From positions 1 to 23,809 of the forward strand of contig JAHDDZ010000006.1 of NCBI GenBank assembly GCA_020629095.1: a stretch of DNA of 23,809 bases. Reading direction: 5' to 3'. The translations under genes and the position numbers were made by a program. Under the pieces are notes generated by a model. It searched no databases. It had not been told where the DNA came from and saw only the letters and a program-made list of their open reading frames with translations. Shown in pieces: positions 1 to 7,134 of this stretch (the stretch's first letter is position 1; every line of letters starts with the position of its first letter). The DNA comes from Candidatus Altimarinota bacterium. Lineage in GTDB: Bacteria > Patescibacteriota > Gracilibacteria > UBA4473.

Positions 1-215
1 AAATGTACTACCGACACAGTGGATATAAGGGAAACCTAAAGGAAGCAACGCTCAGCGAAGTGCGAGAGCTTACGCCTCGACGAATTCTTTTTGATGCAGT
101 GAAAGGAATGCTGCCAAACACACGACACCGAAAGACTCAATTGACTCGACTGAAACTGATTATTGGAACAGAAAACCCACACTCTGGGCAAGAACCACAA
201 CCCCTTAATATATAA
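1..215 (+). CDS. rplM: 50S ribosomal protein L13 (C-terminal part)
   Basis: This is the C-terminal end of large-subunit protein L13; the gene begins before the window, and the first two bases complete a split codon. The visible 70 or so residues carry the L13 signature MYYRHSGYKG at the edge, followed by the conserved AVKGMLPNTRHR segment and the PHSGQEPQPL tail. L13 binds 23S rRNA early in 50S assembly. The gene stops at 215 and rpsI starts five bases later, the usual rplM-rpsI operon order in bacteria. The Met at position 3 is internal to the protein and is not a start. Identification is secure from sequence and context. Confidence 0.95.
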   Translation, partial: MYYRHSGYKGNLKEATLSEVRELTPRRILFDAVKGMLPNTRHRKTQLTRLKLIIGTENPHSGQEPQPLNI

Positions 216-220
216 TTAAA

Positions 221-619
221 ATGGCAAAAGGAGCGTACTTTTATGCACTCGGAAAGCGGAAAACAGCACGGGCAACTGTGAAATTGTATCCGGAAGGAAA
301 AGGGGATTTTATCGTAAACGAAGCGCCGCTGAGCACATGGGCAGCTGACCGAGAAATGGTTACAAAAGCTTTACAGCCACTTGATTTGCTGAGTATGAAA
401 AAGGATGTAGACATCGAGGTGCGAACCTCTGGTGGAGGGCTGAAAGCTCAATCTGAGGCGATTCGATTAGGAGTGGCTCGGGCAATCCTTAAAAAGTTTC
501 CAGAATACAAAGCACAGTTAAAAGAGAGCGGGCTATTGACACGAGATAGCCGAACAAAAGAGCGAAAAAAGCCAGGTCTCAAACGAGCACGGCGTGCACC
601 TCAGTTCTCAAAACGTTAA
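221..619 (+). CDS. rpsI: 30S ribosomal protein S9
   Basis: Complete 132-residue S9, a small-subunit head protein whose basic C-terminal tail reaches the P-site tRNA. Recognisable parts are the N-terminal GKRKTARATVKLYPEGKG block, the central GGGLKAQSEAIRLGVARAI helix region and the terminal GLKRARRAPQFSKR tail ending in the near-invariant SKR. Length is normal for the family. It lies five bases after rplM, so the two are co-transcribed. The bases before the ATG (AT-rich, around 205-220) hold no Shine-Dalgarno match. A strong hairpin terminator follows at 643-667. Confidence 0.97.
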   Translation: MAKGAYFYALGKRKTARATVKLYPEGKGDFIVNEAPLSTWAADREMVTKALQPLDLLSMKKDVDIEVRTSGGGLKAQSEAIRLGVARAILKKFPEYKAQLKESGLLTRDSRTKERKKPGLKRARRAPQFSKR

Positions 620-642
620 CCAGAGAAACACAAAACAGAATC

Positions 643-667
643 AAAAAGCCCCATTTGGGGCTTTTTT
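643..667. terminator. Bidirectional Rho-independent terminator
   Basis: A ten-base-pair stem, AAAAAGCCCC (643-652) pairing with GGGGCTTTTT (657-666), closes a four-base loop. T-runs lie on both strands, so it can end rplM-rpsI from the left and the fbp-xer transcript from the right. Confidence 0.9.
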
Positions 668-686
668 GTTGGCATGAAAATCTTCT

Positions 687-1604
687 TTATGACAAGTACT
701 TCGCGTGAGTTTCGCGCAGCTGTGGGTTACTGACGTGTGTATAAATCTGTGTTGTTGAGATGTTGCTGTGCCCAAGCAGTTCTTGTACACTGCGCAGGTC
801 AGCGCCGTTTGAGAGCAATGTCGTCGCAAACGTGTGCCTCAGCGTGTGCGGTGTGACCCGCCGAGTAATGCCCGCGCTGATCGCCCGTTTGCGGATCATA
901 TGTTCGACCAGTTGCTGGCTCATGCGCCATTTTTCACTTTTCAGTTCCAGCTTTTTGCGCCGCTCGCGCGTAGTAGCAAACAGCGGCAAGTGACTGTCAG
1001 AGCGCACATTCATATACGCATCCATGGCGTCTCTGGCTTTGTCAGTCAAATACACTGTACGGATTTTTCCGCCCTTTCCACTGATGCTAAACGCGCGTGT
1101 TTCTAGATTAATCTGCTGCCGGTTGAGTGCAATCATCTCGCCGACACGCAGCCCCGTCGAATATAAAATCTCGACAATGGCCGCATCACGCTTGCTCTGC
1201 ACTTCGTTTTTGTGGCGCACTTCGCGCAGCGCCTGCAGCTCACTTTGCGTCAGACCGGTCACGTCGCGCATCTTCAGTTTCGGTAGCTCAATTTGCTGCG
1301 GACTAAGGATGTTTTTGGCTAGATCGCGCTTGTGGCAAAATGTTAAAAATGCGCGGATTGGAATTAAATAAATGTGTAGTGTGCGCTGTCCAAGTGGCTT
1401 TCCACGGCGTTCGCCTTTTTGGTGTAGTTCGTCTCGCAGCTTGTCGATTGTGTCCAAACTTAAACTGGTCAAAAGTACCTCCTCTGGCACCAAAGACTGC
1501 AGTAGCTCAAGTGACTTTTTATAATTCCGGATGGTGTATTTTGATGCGTTTTTAACGTCGCGCAAATATCGCATAAACCGGGTTATAGCATCATCGAGCT
1601 TCAT
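687..1604 (-). CDS. xerD: Tyrosine recombinase, XerC/XerD type
   Basis: A 305-residue tyrosine site-specific recombinase, normal length for a chromosome-dimer resolvase acting at a dif-like site. An N-terminal SAM-like core-binding domain spans about 1-95 and the catalytic domain about 110-305. The catalytic set is visible: R153 in STGLRVGE, a lysine in the GKGGK hairpin (K177 or K180), H253 and R256 in HTLRHTFAT, H279 in LGHSN and Y288 in TTQIYTHV. Its ATG overlaps the fbp stop (ATGA), so it is translated from the fbp transcript. No phage or integron genes are nearby, which favours a housekeeping Xer over a mobile-element integrase. Whether it is XerC, XerD or a single-Xer system cannot be settled here; the symbol is tentative. 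Confidence 0.9.
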   Translation of the reverse strand: MKLDDAITRFMRYLRDVKNASKYTIRNYKKSLELLQSLVPEEVLLTSLSLDTIDKLRDELHQKGERRGKPLGQRTLHIYLIPIRAFLTFCHKRDLAKNILSPQQIELPKLKMRDVTGLTQSELQALREVRHKNEVQSKRDAAIVEILYSTGLRVGEMIALNRQQINLETRAFSISGKGGKIRTVYLTDKARDAMDAYMNVRSDSHLPLFATTRERRKKLELKSEKWRMSQQLVEHMIRKRAISAGITRRVTPHTLRHTFATTLLSNGADLRSVQELLGHSNISTTQIYTHVSNPQLRETHAKYLS

Positions 1605-2518
1605 TTCCAGGCGGCAACGGCAGTGGCTACATCGTCAGTTGAACCGATCAAAATCGGGCACCGTTGGTGGATTTCACTCACGCTCATGTCAAGAATTGGT
1701 TGCCCGGCGTGCGTGCACGCAGCGCCGCCAGCTTCGCCGACGATCAGCCCCATCGGCATACACTCAAAGGCCAGTCGCAGTTTTCCGCTGGTGTGTTTTT
1801 CGTCTGGCGGATACATAAAAATGCCGTGCCCCTTGCTGATAGTATGATGAATATCGGGCACCATTCCGCCGCTGTACCGCAGCGTTCGACCGTCATTTGT
1901 CCAGTCATTCAGCAGCTTTCTATACTTTTCGTCGCTGATCGTCGCGCGCAGATTTCCCGGCGAAAAGTATTTTGATGTGCTCGTAATTTCAATATTTTCA
2001 CGGGTCAGCACAAACTCGCCTACGTCGTTCATTTCCAGCTCGTGCGTGCCCGACCCCTTTATGCTAATCACCAGCAGCACCCGCGGACCATAGACAATAT
2101 ACGCCGCGCCGACCATGTCGTGCCCCGTTTGGCCGACCAGTTCGTCGCCCTCCCAGATGCCAAAAATCGACCCAATTGACAGGTTTGCGTCAAACAAGCT
2201 ACTGCCGTCGAGCGGGTCAAAGGCCACCGTAAAGGACCCCCGCGGCGCCGAAAATCGCTGTGGCAGTTCCTGTTCCTCGCTGATGGCAAGTGCGCACAGC
2301 TCGCTTTTTTCCAGCTCCTTCATAATTATCTGATCGCTCTGCACATCCAGTTTCAGCTGCTCTTCGCCACTGGCGTTTTCAGTTTCGCTGTACCCCGTGT
2401 GCCCTGCCCGCAGCGTAAAATTAATATATTTGCCTGCACGACAAATGTGATATATCAGCGACCGCAGGTCACTTTCAACTCCAATTCGCCGCATAAAATG
2501 ATTTATCGATTCAGTCAT
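1601..2518 (-). CDS. fbp: Fructose-1,6-bisphosphatase, class I
   Basis: Hydrolyses fructose 1,6-bisphosphate to fructose 6-phosphate, the gluconeogenic counterpart of phosphofructokinase, in the cytoplasm. The 305 residues carry class I motifs: SEEQE (80-84) and DPLDGSS (101-107) for metal binding, RYSGGMVPDIHH (214-225), KLRLAFECMPM (246-256) at the substrate site, GEAGG with E262, and HQRCPILIGS (284-293). Length is slightly below the usual 330 or so. Together with gpmA and the phosphohexomutase in this window it suggests a working gluconeogenic or pentose-recycling route. It has its own promoter overlapping the end of pth, and its stop overlaps the xer start by four bases. Confidence 0.95.
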   Translation of the reverse strand: MTESINHFMRRIGVESDLRSLIYHICRAGKYINFTLRAGHTGYSETENASGEEQLKLDVQSDQIIMKELEKSELCALAISEEQELPQRFSAPRGSFTVAFDPLDGSSLFDANLSIGSIFGIWEGDELVGQTGHDMVGAAYIVYGPRVLLVISIKGSGTHELEMNDVGEFVLTRENIEITSTSKYFSPGNLRATISDEKYRKLLNDWTNDGRTLRYSGGMVPDIHHTISKGHGIFMYPPDEKHTSGKLRLAFECMPMGLIVGEAGGAACTHAGQPILDMSVSEIHQRCPILIGSTDDVATAVAAWK

Positions 2519-2539
2519 TTTTATTCACTTATTACTCGT

Positions 2540-2568
2540 ACTATACGGCCAAATTTACTTTTTTGCAA
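2540..2568 (-). promoter_or_regulatory. Predicted promoter for fbp-xer
   Basis: On the minus strand, a -35 TTGCAA (2563-2568) and a -10 TATAGT (2540-2545) are separated by 17 bases. The -35 lies inside the last codons of pth. Transcription would begin about 15 bases before the fbp ATG, leaving a short leader without a Shine-Dalgarno site. Confidence 0.6.
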
Positions 2569-3088
2569 GCAGCTCCTCCAGCCTTTTTTGTGCCTCGTTT
2601 AGTATTTCTGGCAGTCGTTGTTCTTCCTCTGTCGAAAATCGCCCCAGCACAAAGCTGCTTGTGTCGCCTTTTTTGTCGGCCTTAATGCCAATTTTGACCC
2701 GCGCAAATGCGTCATTTTTGGAAACCCGAAGGATATCGCGAATGCCATTATGGCCACCGTGGCCCCCTTTCATCTTTACTTTTACTGTGCCAAATTCCGA
2801 GTCGAGATCATCTTGCAGCACAATAATATCTTCCATTTTGATCTTATAATAGCTCGCCAGCAGTGCCACCGTGTCGCCACTTTTGTTCATATAGGTCAGC
2901 GGTTTTGCCACCAAAACCGCCTCGCCTGCGATGTGCCCCCTGGTCACTAGGGCGCAAAATTGCCCATCTTTTGCAAAGGCCGAAAAGCCCCACTGCGAAA
3001 CGCATTTGTCGGCCAACAGCCAGCCGGCGTTGTGGCGCGTGGCGGCATATTTCTTGTCGGGGTTGCCAAGGGCGATTATCAGTTTCAT
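2555..3088 (-). CDS. pth: Peptidyl-tRNA hydrolase
   Basis: Releases tRNA from peptidyl-tRNAs that drop off the ribosome. The 177-residue form starting at 3088 is chosen because MKLIIALGNP is the canonical Pth N-terminus; the frame stays open for 49 more codons upstream, but these look unlike Pth and run into ftsB. Catalytic His19 lies in TRHNAGW. KPLTYMNKSG, the DDLD segment and the GGHGGHNGIRDI loop that contacts tRNA are all present. The final 20 or so residues are a charged helix. The start lies 48 bp from the divergent ftsB start, with a predicted promoter whose start site almost touches the ATG. Confidence 0.95.
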   Translation of the reverse strand: MKLIIALGNPDKKYAATRHNAGWLLADKCVSQWGFSAFAKDGQFCALVTRGHIAGEAVLVAKPLTYMNKSGDTVALLASYYKIKMEDIIVLQDDLDSEFGTVKVKMKGGHGGHNGIRDILRVSKNDAFARVKIGIKADKKGDTSSFVLGRFSTEEEQRLPEILNEAQKRLEELLAKK

Positions 3089-3097
3089 GTTTTTTCT

Positions 3098-3126
3098 ATT
3101 GTACTGCAGAGCCGTTTCTGCTACAA
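3098..3126 (-). promoter_or_regulatory. Predicted promoter for pth (overlaps ftsB promoter)
   Basis: On the minus strand, -35 TTGTAG (3121-3126) and -10 TACAAT (3098-3103) are 17 bases apart. The predicted start is about three bases before the pth ATG. The same hexamer positions serve the opposite promoter with swapped roles. Confidence 0.55.
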
Positions 3127-3127
3127 A
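3099..3127 (+). promoter_or_regulatory. Predicted promoter for ftsB-like gene (overlaps pth promoter)
   Basis: On the plus strand, -35 TTGTAC (3099-3104) and -10 TACAAA (3122-3127) are 17 bases apart. The predicted start falls about two to three bases before the ATG at 3137, so the message would be effectively leaderless. Confidence 0.5.
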
Positions 3128-3136
3128 CTGATTTGT

Positions 3137-3526
3137 ATGAGCACAAATGCATATAACGCAAAAAATGTCTTCACCTTGGTGTTTGTTTTCGCCATGGTAG
3201 TGTGGTTGCTCTATAGCCTCGGAACGTATTTTCACAAGACGCTAAAGTTTCATGCAGAGGTAGAGGCGATCGAACTGCAAAATACCGAAATGGCAGCAGA
3301 GATAATTCAAAAGCAGCGATATATAGAATATCTGAAAACACCCCAAAGAATTGATAAGGAAGCTAAAACTCAGCTGGGGCGCAAGCAAGCTGGCGAGCAA
3401 GTACTTGTTTTTGTTGACGAGCGCCCAGAGCTACTGCAGGCAGTTTCCGCTCCAGCACCAGAAGATATCACGCTTGAGCTGACTATCCTTGAAAAGTGGG
3501 CGCTTTTGCTGCTGCCTCAAGAGTAG
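3137..3526 (+). CDS. FtsB/DivIC-like septum formation initiator
   Basis: A 129-residue bitopic membrane protein with the architecture of FtsB/DivIC, which joins FtsL and FtsQ/DivIB in the divisome. A short cytoplasmic N-terminus is followed by one membrane segment (about 11-31), then a coiled coil (about 33-66) ending in the family-like YLKTPQRIDKEAKTQLGRKQAGEQVLVF stretch, which is split here by no stop or gap. The acidic, variable tail runs to residue 129. The start at 3137 is chosen over an upstream in-frame extension because that extension is antisense to pth and would bury the membrane segment. Assignment is by architecture, so FtsL or an unrelated bitopic protein cannot be excluded. Confidence 0.75.
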   Translation: MSTNAYNAKNVFTLVFVFAMVVWLLYSLGTYFHKTLKFHAEVEAIELQNTEMAAEIIQKQRYIEYLKTPQRIDKEAKTQLGRKQAGEQVLVFVDERPELLQAVSAPAPEDITLELTILEKWALLLLPQE

Positions 3527-3535
3527 CCGTTTTGC

Positions 3536-3564
3536 TTGTGTTTGCAGGTGCCTCGTTTTATACT
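3536..3564 (+). promoter_or_regulatory. Predicted promoter for slipin gene
   Basis: A -35 TTGTGT (3536-3541) and -10 TATACT (3559-3564) are 17 bases apart. Transcription would start near 3571, some 16 bases before the ATG at 3587; the leader is pyrimidine-rich and has no Shine-Dalgarno site. Confidence 0.55.
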
Positions 3565-3586
3565 AACGGCGTATTTTCCTTTTCTC

Positions 3587-4351
3587 ATGAATAATCTATC
3601 TGCGTTGGTTGCGTTTGTTCCGGTTTTGATTGTGGCACTTGTGGTTCTCATAAAGCAGATAAACGAGTATGAACGTGGGGTGCTTTTTACGCTGGGTAAG
3701 TTTTCTCGAGTTTTGAAGCCAGGCTGGAAAATAGTGATTCCTGTGTTTCAGCAAATGATGAAAGTGGATGTGCGCGTGAAGGCAGTCGACGTGCCAGACC
3801 AAGAGGCGATCACGAAAGACAACATTCCGGTACGGATAAATGCGGTGATTTATTATAAAGTAGCAGACGCAGAAAAGGCGATTTTGGCGGTTGAAAACTT
3901 CTTTTGGGCGACCAGCCAAATGGCGCAAACGACTATGCGAAATGCCGTAGGGGAGGCAGAACTTGACCAGTTGTTGCAGAACCGAGATGAGATTAGTAAG
4001 AAGATAAAAGACGTAATCGACGCGGCCAGCGACCCATGGGGAATTGATGTTGAGAGCGTGGAACTGAAGGATATTGTGATTCCGGAAGATTTGAAACGGA
4101 CGATTAGTAAAGAGGCTGAAGCTGAGCGTGAAAAGCGTGCAGTGATCATTAAAGCTGAGGGTGATAAAATTGCAGCAGACAACCTCGCGGCAGCCGCGGC
4201 TATCCTTGACGCAACCCCAGGAGCGATGCATCTGCGCACACTACAGAGCATAAACGACCTCAGTTCTGACCAGTCAAACACGACGATCTGGATGATTCCA
4301 ACCGAGATGTTAGACGCGGTGAAGGGCTTTAGCCGAATGATGAATAAGTAA
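3587..4351 (+). CDS. Slipin/stomatin-like SPFH domain membrane protein
   Basis: A 254-residue SPFH (Band 7) protein. The start at 3587 is chosen because it puts the hydrophobic anchor (about 5-23) at the N-terminus and follows a promoter; an in-frame ATG 17 codons upstream overlaps that promoter. The SPFH domain (about 27-180) has the stomatin-type ERGVLFTLGKF opening, IPV-like strands and the TTMRNAVGEAELDQLLQNRDEIS block. A coiled-coil helix rich in Glu, Arg and Ala follows (about 175-205), then a conserved C-terminal oligomerisation segment. Such proteins form membrane-bound rings and often pair with an NfeD-type protein. No NfeD gene is adjacent: a terminator follows at once. The precise role is unknown. 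Confidence 0.88.
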   Translation: MNNLSALVAFVPVLIVALVVLIKQINEYERGVLFTLGKFSRVLKPGWKIVIPVFQQMMKVDVRVKAVDVPDQEAITKDNIPVRINAVIYYKVADAEKAILAVENFFWATSQMAQTTMRNAVGEAELDQLLQNRDEISKKIKDVIDAASDPWGIDVESVELKDIVIPEDLKRTISKEAEAEREKRAVIIKAEGDKIAADNLAAAAAILDATPGAMHLRTLQSINDLSSDQSNTTIWMIPTEMLDAVKGFSRMMNK

Positions 4352-4352
4352 C

Positions 4353-4380
4353 AAAAAAGCCCCCAGCTGGGGGCTTTTTT
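4353..4380. terminator. Bidirectional Rho-independent terminator
   Basis: AAAAAAGCCCCC (4353-4364) pairs with GGGGGCTTTTTT (4369-4380) around an AGCT loop, so the element is fully self-complementary and carries T-runs on both strands. It separates the slipin gene from the convergent secreted-protein pair. Confidence 0.92.
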
Positions 4381-4395
4381 GGTCTTGACAGGTGA

Positions 4396-5037
4396 CTACT
4401 TCAGTCGAAATGACTGCGCGATTGCCTCAGTCATAGAGCCTTGCACAATTGCATTTTCTGTTGGTCCAGTGGTTTCGATTCCCCATAGATTCCCATCTTT
4501 GTCGGCCATCCATACACGCTGTATGCTCTCAGCTTTACTGCTGTGCACGGTAACGGCATATGGTGTCTGTGTGCCATGTTCACCATGAATTGACGCACTG
4601 TAGCCCACTGTGCGACTTTGCAGCTGCAGGGCAGCTTCGCCATTTGCGGTTCGGTCGGCATTCAGCACGCACATTCGAAAGACCATGTGGGCACATGCAC
4701 CTGCTTTCTCTAGCATACGTATTTGCATGTTTGGTGCGGCATAAACGCCGTTTCCCATGGGCACAATGCCCATTGGTAGGTCAAGCTGCACGCGCTCGTT
4801 GCTGACAGTTTGCATGTCAAGCAGTGGCGCCTTGTGCAAGATCCAGATGCGGCTTTGGTTGCCCGTTCGCATTTCTGGGGTCATGACCCGCGGAGCGACT
4901 TTTAGCGTACCTCCATTATAGATTTTTCCTTGGTCGGTATAGCTTCGCTGAATGATGTTTGACATCAAGTCAACGCGCTGTGCCTCAGCCGTAGTAACAG
5001 CTCCAAGGGCAATTGCAAGCAGTAAGAAATATCGCAT
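4396..5037 (-). CDS. Secreted protein of unknown function
   Basis: A 213-residue protein I do not recognise. It begins with a clean type I signal peptide: a short basic start, a hydrophobic core LLLAIALGAV, and a probable AEA cleavage site near residue 19. The mature part is soluble, mixed in composition, with no membrane segment and a Cys pair around residues 114-122 (ACAHMVFRMC) that could form a disulfide. Segments such as RVWMADKDGNLWGIETTG suggest a beta-rich fold. It starts two bases after the stop of another secreted protein, so the two are probably one operon and may work together at the cell surface or outside it. Both end of transcript and promoter are visible, indicating a maintained gene. 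Confidence 0.75.
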   Translation of the reverse strand: MRYFLLLAIALGAVTTAEAQRVDLMSNIIQRSYTDQGKIYNGGTLKVAPRVMTPEMRTGNQSRIWILHKAPLLDMQTVSNERVQLDLPMGIVPMGNGVYAAPNMQIRMLEKAGACAHMVFRMCVLNADRTANGEAALQLQSRTVGYSASIHGEHGTQTPYAVTVHSSKAESIQRVWMADKDGNLWGIETTGPTENAIVQGSMTEAIAQSFRLK

Positions 5038-5039
5038 TA

Positions 5040-5630
5040 TTAGTCGAATACAACTACAGTTCTACGGATTGGTTGTGGCGTTGGAACGTATGCTCCTCTG
5101 CTTCCGCTTTGGATTTGCTCAGCGTAACCAGTTGGCAAATATCGTACTCCGTGGCTTGGTGCGCCTCGGTTTTCTTGCACTGCGTATTTTGCTGCTTTTT
5201 CAGCTGCGCTCAGTTGTGTTACTGTTCGACCATATCGGTATTGGTCTGGGTTCAGTGCATAGCTACTATTTTCCCATCCAATCACATTGTGGTTGGTTAG
5301 CTGTTGTCCACCATGCGTATAAGCCATTCGGCTTGTTCCACGCTGATATGGGTTTTGTGCCGCTGGAGCGTATGCTCGTCGGTACGGTCGCACTTGTCGA
5401 ACTCGGCCATTACACTCAGTGTAACCAGCTACAGCATTATAATTATGCGCCGTATGCACACACGGTGCATTGTAGCTTGACACATTTGCTACTGGTGCAG
5501 CATATGTAGTAGGAGCTGTTGACGTTGCAACAGTGCCATAATTTTGTACTGCGCTCCGGATTCGGCTAGCGTCAGCAAGTGGTAGTGTGAGACTACCGGC
5601 GATACAAAGAAGAGCGAAAACTCGTTTCAT
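5040..5630 (-). CDS. Secreted Tyr/Asn/Gln-rich protein of unknown function
   Basis: A 196-residue protein I do not recognise. The start at 5630 is preferred because MKRVFALLCIAGSLTLPLADA is a typical signal peptide; an ATG eight codons upstream would bury it and sits in the promoter. The mature protein is low in hydrophobic residues and rich in Tyr, Asn, Gln, Ala and Arg, with repeated Tyr-containing short motifs (for example RPYRRAYAP, NPYQRG, DQYRYGR), and looks partly disordered. Two cysteines flank a HTAHNYNAVAGYTE stretch. Composition suggests an extracellular matrix, adhesin or surface-layer accessory, but that is inference. It is the first gene of a two-gene operon. Confidence 0.7.
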   Translation of the reverse strand: MKRVFALLCIAGSLTLPLADASRIRSAVQNYGTVATSTAPTTYAAPVANVSSYNAPCVHTAHNYNAVAGYTECNGRVRQVRPYRRAYAPAAQNPYQRGTSRMAYTHGGQQLTNHNVIGWENSSYALNPDQYRYGRTVTQLSAAEKAAKYAVQENRGAPSHGVRYLPTGYAEQIQSGSRGAYVPTPQPIRRTVVVFD

Positions 5631-5653
5631 GGGGAATTGGTTATTACAACCCA

Positions 5654-5681
5654 TTTGTACTCTTCGTCAAATTATTGTCAA
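5654..5681 (-). promoter_or_regulatory. Predicted promoter for the secreted-protein pair
   Basis: On the minus strand, consensus -35 TTGACA (5676-5681) and -10 TACAAA (5654-5659) are 16 bases apart. A second pair, TTGACG (5665-5670) and TAATAA (5641-5646) with an 18-base spacer, overlaps it and would place the start about four bases before the ATG at 5630. Confidence 0.55.
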
Positions 5682-5711
5682 TACTTTTTTGACTTTTTCC
5701 TCTTCACGGTT

Positions 5712-6563
5712 TTATGTAACACTTTTTTCTGCTGCCTCTATTGTATTCTCAATCAGGCTTACAACCGTCATTGGGCCGACTCCGCCAGGCACTGGAGTAA
5801 TCAACTTGACTATGTCTTTTACACTTTCAAAGTCAACATCGCCACACAGTTTTCCGTCTTCCATTCGGTGAATTCCGACGTCAATTACGACTGCGCCTTC
5901 TTTCACGTGGTCTGCGTTTATCATCTGTGGGCGACCAACTGCAATCACCAGCACATCGGCCATTTTGGTGTGCATTACCAAGTTGCGCGTGCGGCTGTGG
6001 CACGTGGTCACGGTGGCATTTGCGTTCAGCAGCAGGGCTGCAATCGGCTTCCCGACAATGTTACTCCGCCCCACCACAACTGCGTTTGCGCCACTCAGTT
6101 CTGTGCCGCTTTCACGCAGCATCGTCATAATTCCTTTTGGCGTGCAGCACTGCAGGCATGGCTCGCCTTGCACCAGTTTTCCTATGTTTTCTGCGTGAAA
6201 TCCGTCCACGTCTTTGTGCGGAGCAATCGTGCTCAGCACCTTTGGCACGCTGATGTGCTTAGGCACCGGCAGCTGCACAATTACCCCATGAATTGTATCA
6301 TCTGCATTTATCGCCTCCAGCTCGCCAAGGACTTCCGCCTCGGTCACGCTTTCGTCAAACCGGCGCACTTCGCTTTCCATGGCGCATTTCACTGCATATT
6401 TCTCCTTTTGCCGCACATAGCTCGCACTCGCTGCATGGTCACCTATAAGTACCACAACCAGTTTTGGAGTCACGCCTTTGGCCTTCAGTGCGGCCACGCG
6501 GGGCGCCAGATTGGTTTTAATTACGTGCTGCGCGGTGTCGCGCCCAGAAAGGATATTGGTCAT
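5712..6563 (-). CDS. folD: Bifunctional methylenetetrahydrofolate dehydrogenase/cyclohydrolase
   Basis: Interconverts 5,10-methylene-THF, methenyl-THF and 10-formyl-THF, linking the one-carbon units made by SHMT (glyA, also here) to purine and formyl-Met-tRNA synthesis. The 283 residues are normal length. The substrate-site tyrosine and lysine lie in SYVRQKEKY (Y49, K53), QLPVP is at 97-101, KDVDGFH at 117-123, and the Rossmann motif VVVGRSNIVGKP at 162-173. The C-terminal ITPVPGGVGPMT loop is intact. Its ATG overlaps the preceding PQ-loop gene by four bases; it is the last gene of the tmk operon. Confidence 0.97.
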   Translation of the reverse strand: MTNILSGRDTAQHVIKTNLAPRVAALKAKGVTPKLVVVLIGDHAASASYVRQKEKYAVKCAMESEVRRFDESVTEAEVLGELEAINADDTIHGVIVQLPVPKHISVPKVLSTIAPHKDVDGFHAENIGKLVQGEPCLQCCTPKGIMTMLRESGTELSGANAVVVGRSNIVGKPIAALLLNANATVTTCHSRTRNLVMHTKMADVLVIAVGRPQMINADHVKEGAVVIDVGIHRMEDGKLCGDVDFESVKDIVKLITPVPGGVGPMTVVSLIENTIEAAEKSVT

Positions 6564-6844
6564 TTTGGTTGAGGTTTATGCAATGCGTTCACGCGAAGTA
6601 TAAGCAAGACGGTGCTGATGTTCAAGAAGGTGAAAATACCAGAGACGATGATGAGCGGTCGGTATTTGACAATGTAAATAGCGTAGAGTAAATAGGAAAC
6701 CGCAGAAGCAGACCATAGTGCCCACGACCATAGGTTTCCGGCTTTTTTGCCTTTCAGCAGGTCACGAAGCATGGGCGTATATGCCGCCATGTTGATGAAA
6801 TTTGCAATGCCAAAAAACCAAAGAATAGTAGCTTCAAAACTCAT
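6560..6844 (-). CDS. PQ-loop / SemiSWEET-like half-transporter (second copy)
   Basis: A 94-residue, three-helix membrane protein. Segments lie at about 5-24, 38-58 and 62-84. The first helix ends in AYTPMLRDLLKGKKAGNLWSW, which matches the PQ-loop pattern of a helix proline (P24) followed by a basic loop and a Ser/Trp-rich start of helix two; the later YLLYAIY and RPLIIVSGIFTFLNI resemble SemiSWEET helices two and three. SemiSWEETs are about 85-95 residues and form dimers that move sugars. It overlaps its neighbours by four bases on both sides and is a diverged tandem paralogue of the upstream gene. Substrate unknown; fold assignment is by motif and topology. Confidence 0.72.
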   Translation of the reverse strand: MSFEATILWFFGIANFINMAAYTPMLRDLLKGKKAGNLWSWALWSASAVSYLLYAIYIVKYRPLIIVSGIFTFLNISTVLLILRVNALHKPQPK

Positions 6845-7134
6845 TTCGTGGTTGTTTTAATGCGATACCGTAGCACTACAATGACAAATGCGTGGAGTAA
6901 ATTGCCAGTTGCAACAAGAATGAAAGGCAGGTCGTGAACGACTAAAAGCGCATAGAGAAATACTGCAAGATCTGTCAGTGTAAAAATAATCCATGTGCGT
7001 AGATTTGCACTTGGAATACCCTTCCAGAGGTCGACAATTGTCGGCCAATAAGCTGTAAAAGTAATGATTCCAGCGATTCCATAAACAGTCGTCAAAACAT
7101 AAACCACTGCATCGGGTGGAGTAAAAAAACTCAT
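6841..7134 (-). CDS. PQ-loop / SemiSWEET-like half-transporter (first copy)
   Basis: A 97-residue three-helix membrane protein, paralogous to the gene that follows it. Helices lie at about 10-30, 46-66 and 70-90. The equivalent proline motif is AYWPTIVDLWKGIPSANLRTW (P31), and the third segment LPFILVATGNLLHAFVIVVL parallels the SemiSWEET helix three with its conserved Asn. Both copies start with MSF and align through the loop. Four-base overlaps tie it to tmk upstream and its twin downstream, so equal production is expected; a heterodimer of the two is a reasonable guess. Nothing in the sequence fixes the substrate. Confidence 0.72.
   Translation of the reverse strand: MSFFTPPDAVVYVLTTVYGIAGIITFTAYWPTIVDLWKGIPSANLRTWIIFTLTDLAVFLYALLVVHDLPFILVATGNLLHAFVIVVLRYRIKTTTK

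Noticed and set aside
687..1604. Integrase of a prophage or genomic island
   Set aside because: It is coupled to fbp, has standard Xer length and motifs, and no phage genes, att repeats or tRNA are nearby.
2960..3136. N-terminal extension of the FtsB-like protein
   Set aside because: Antisense to pth and unlike any division protein; a promoter lies between.
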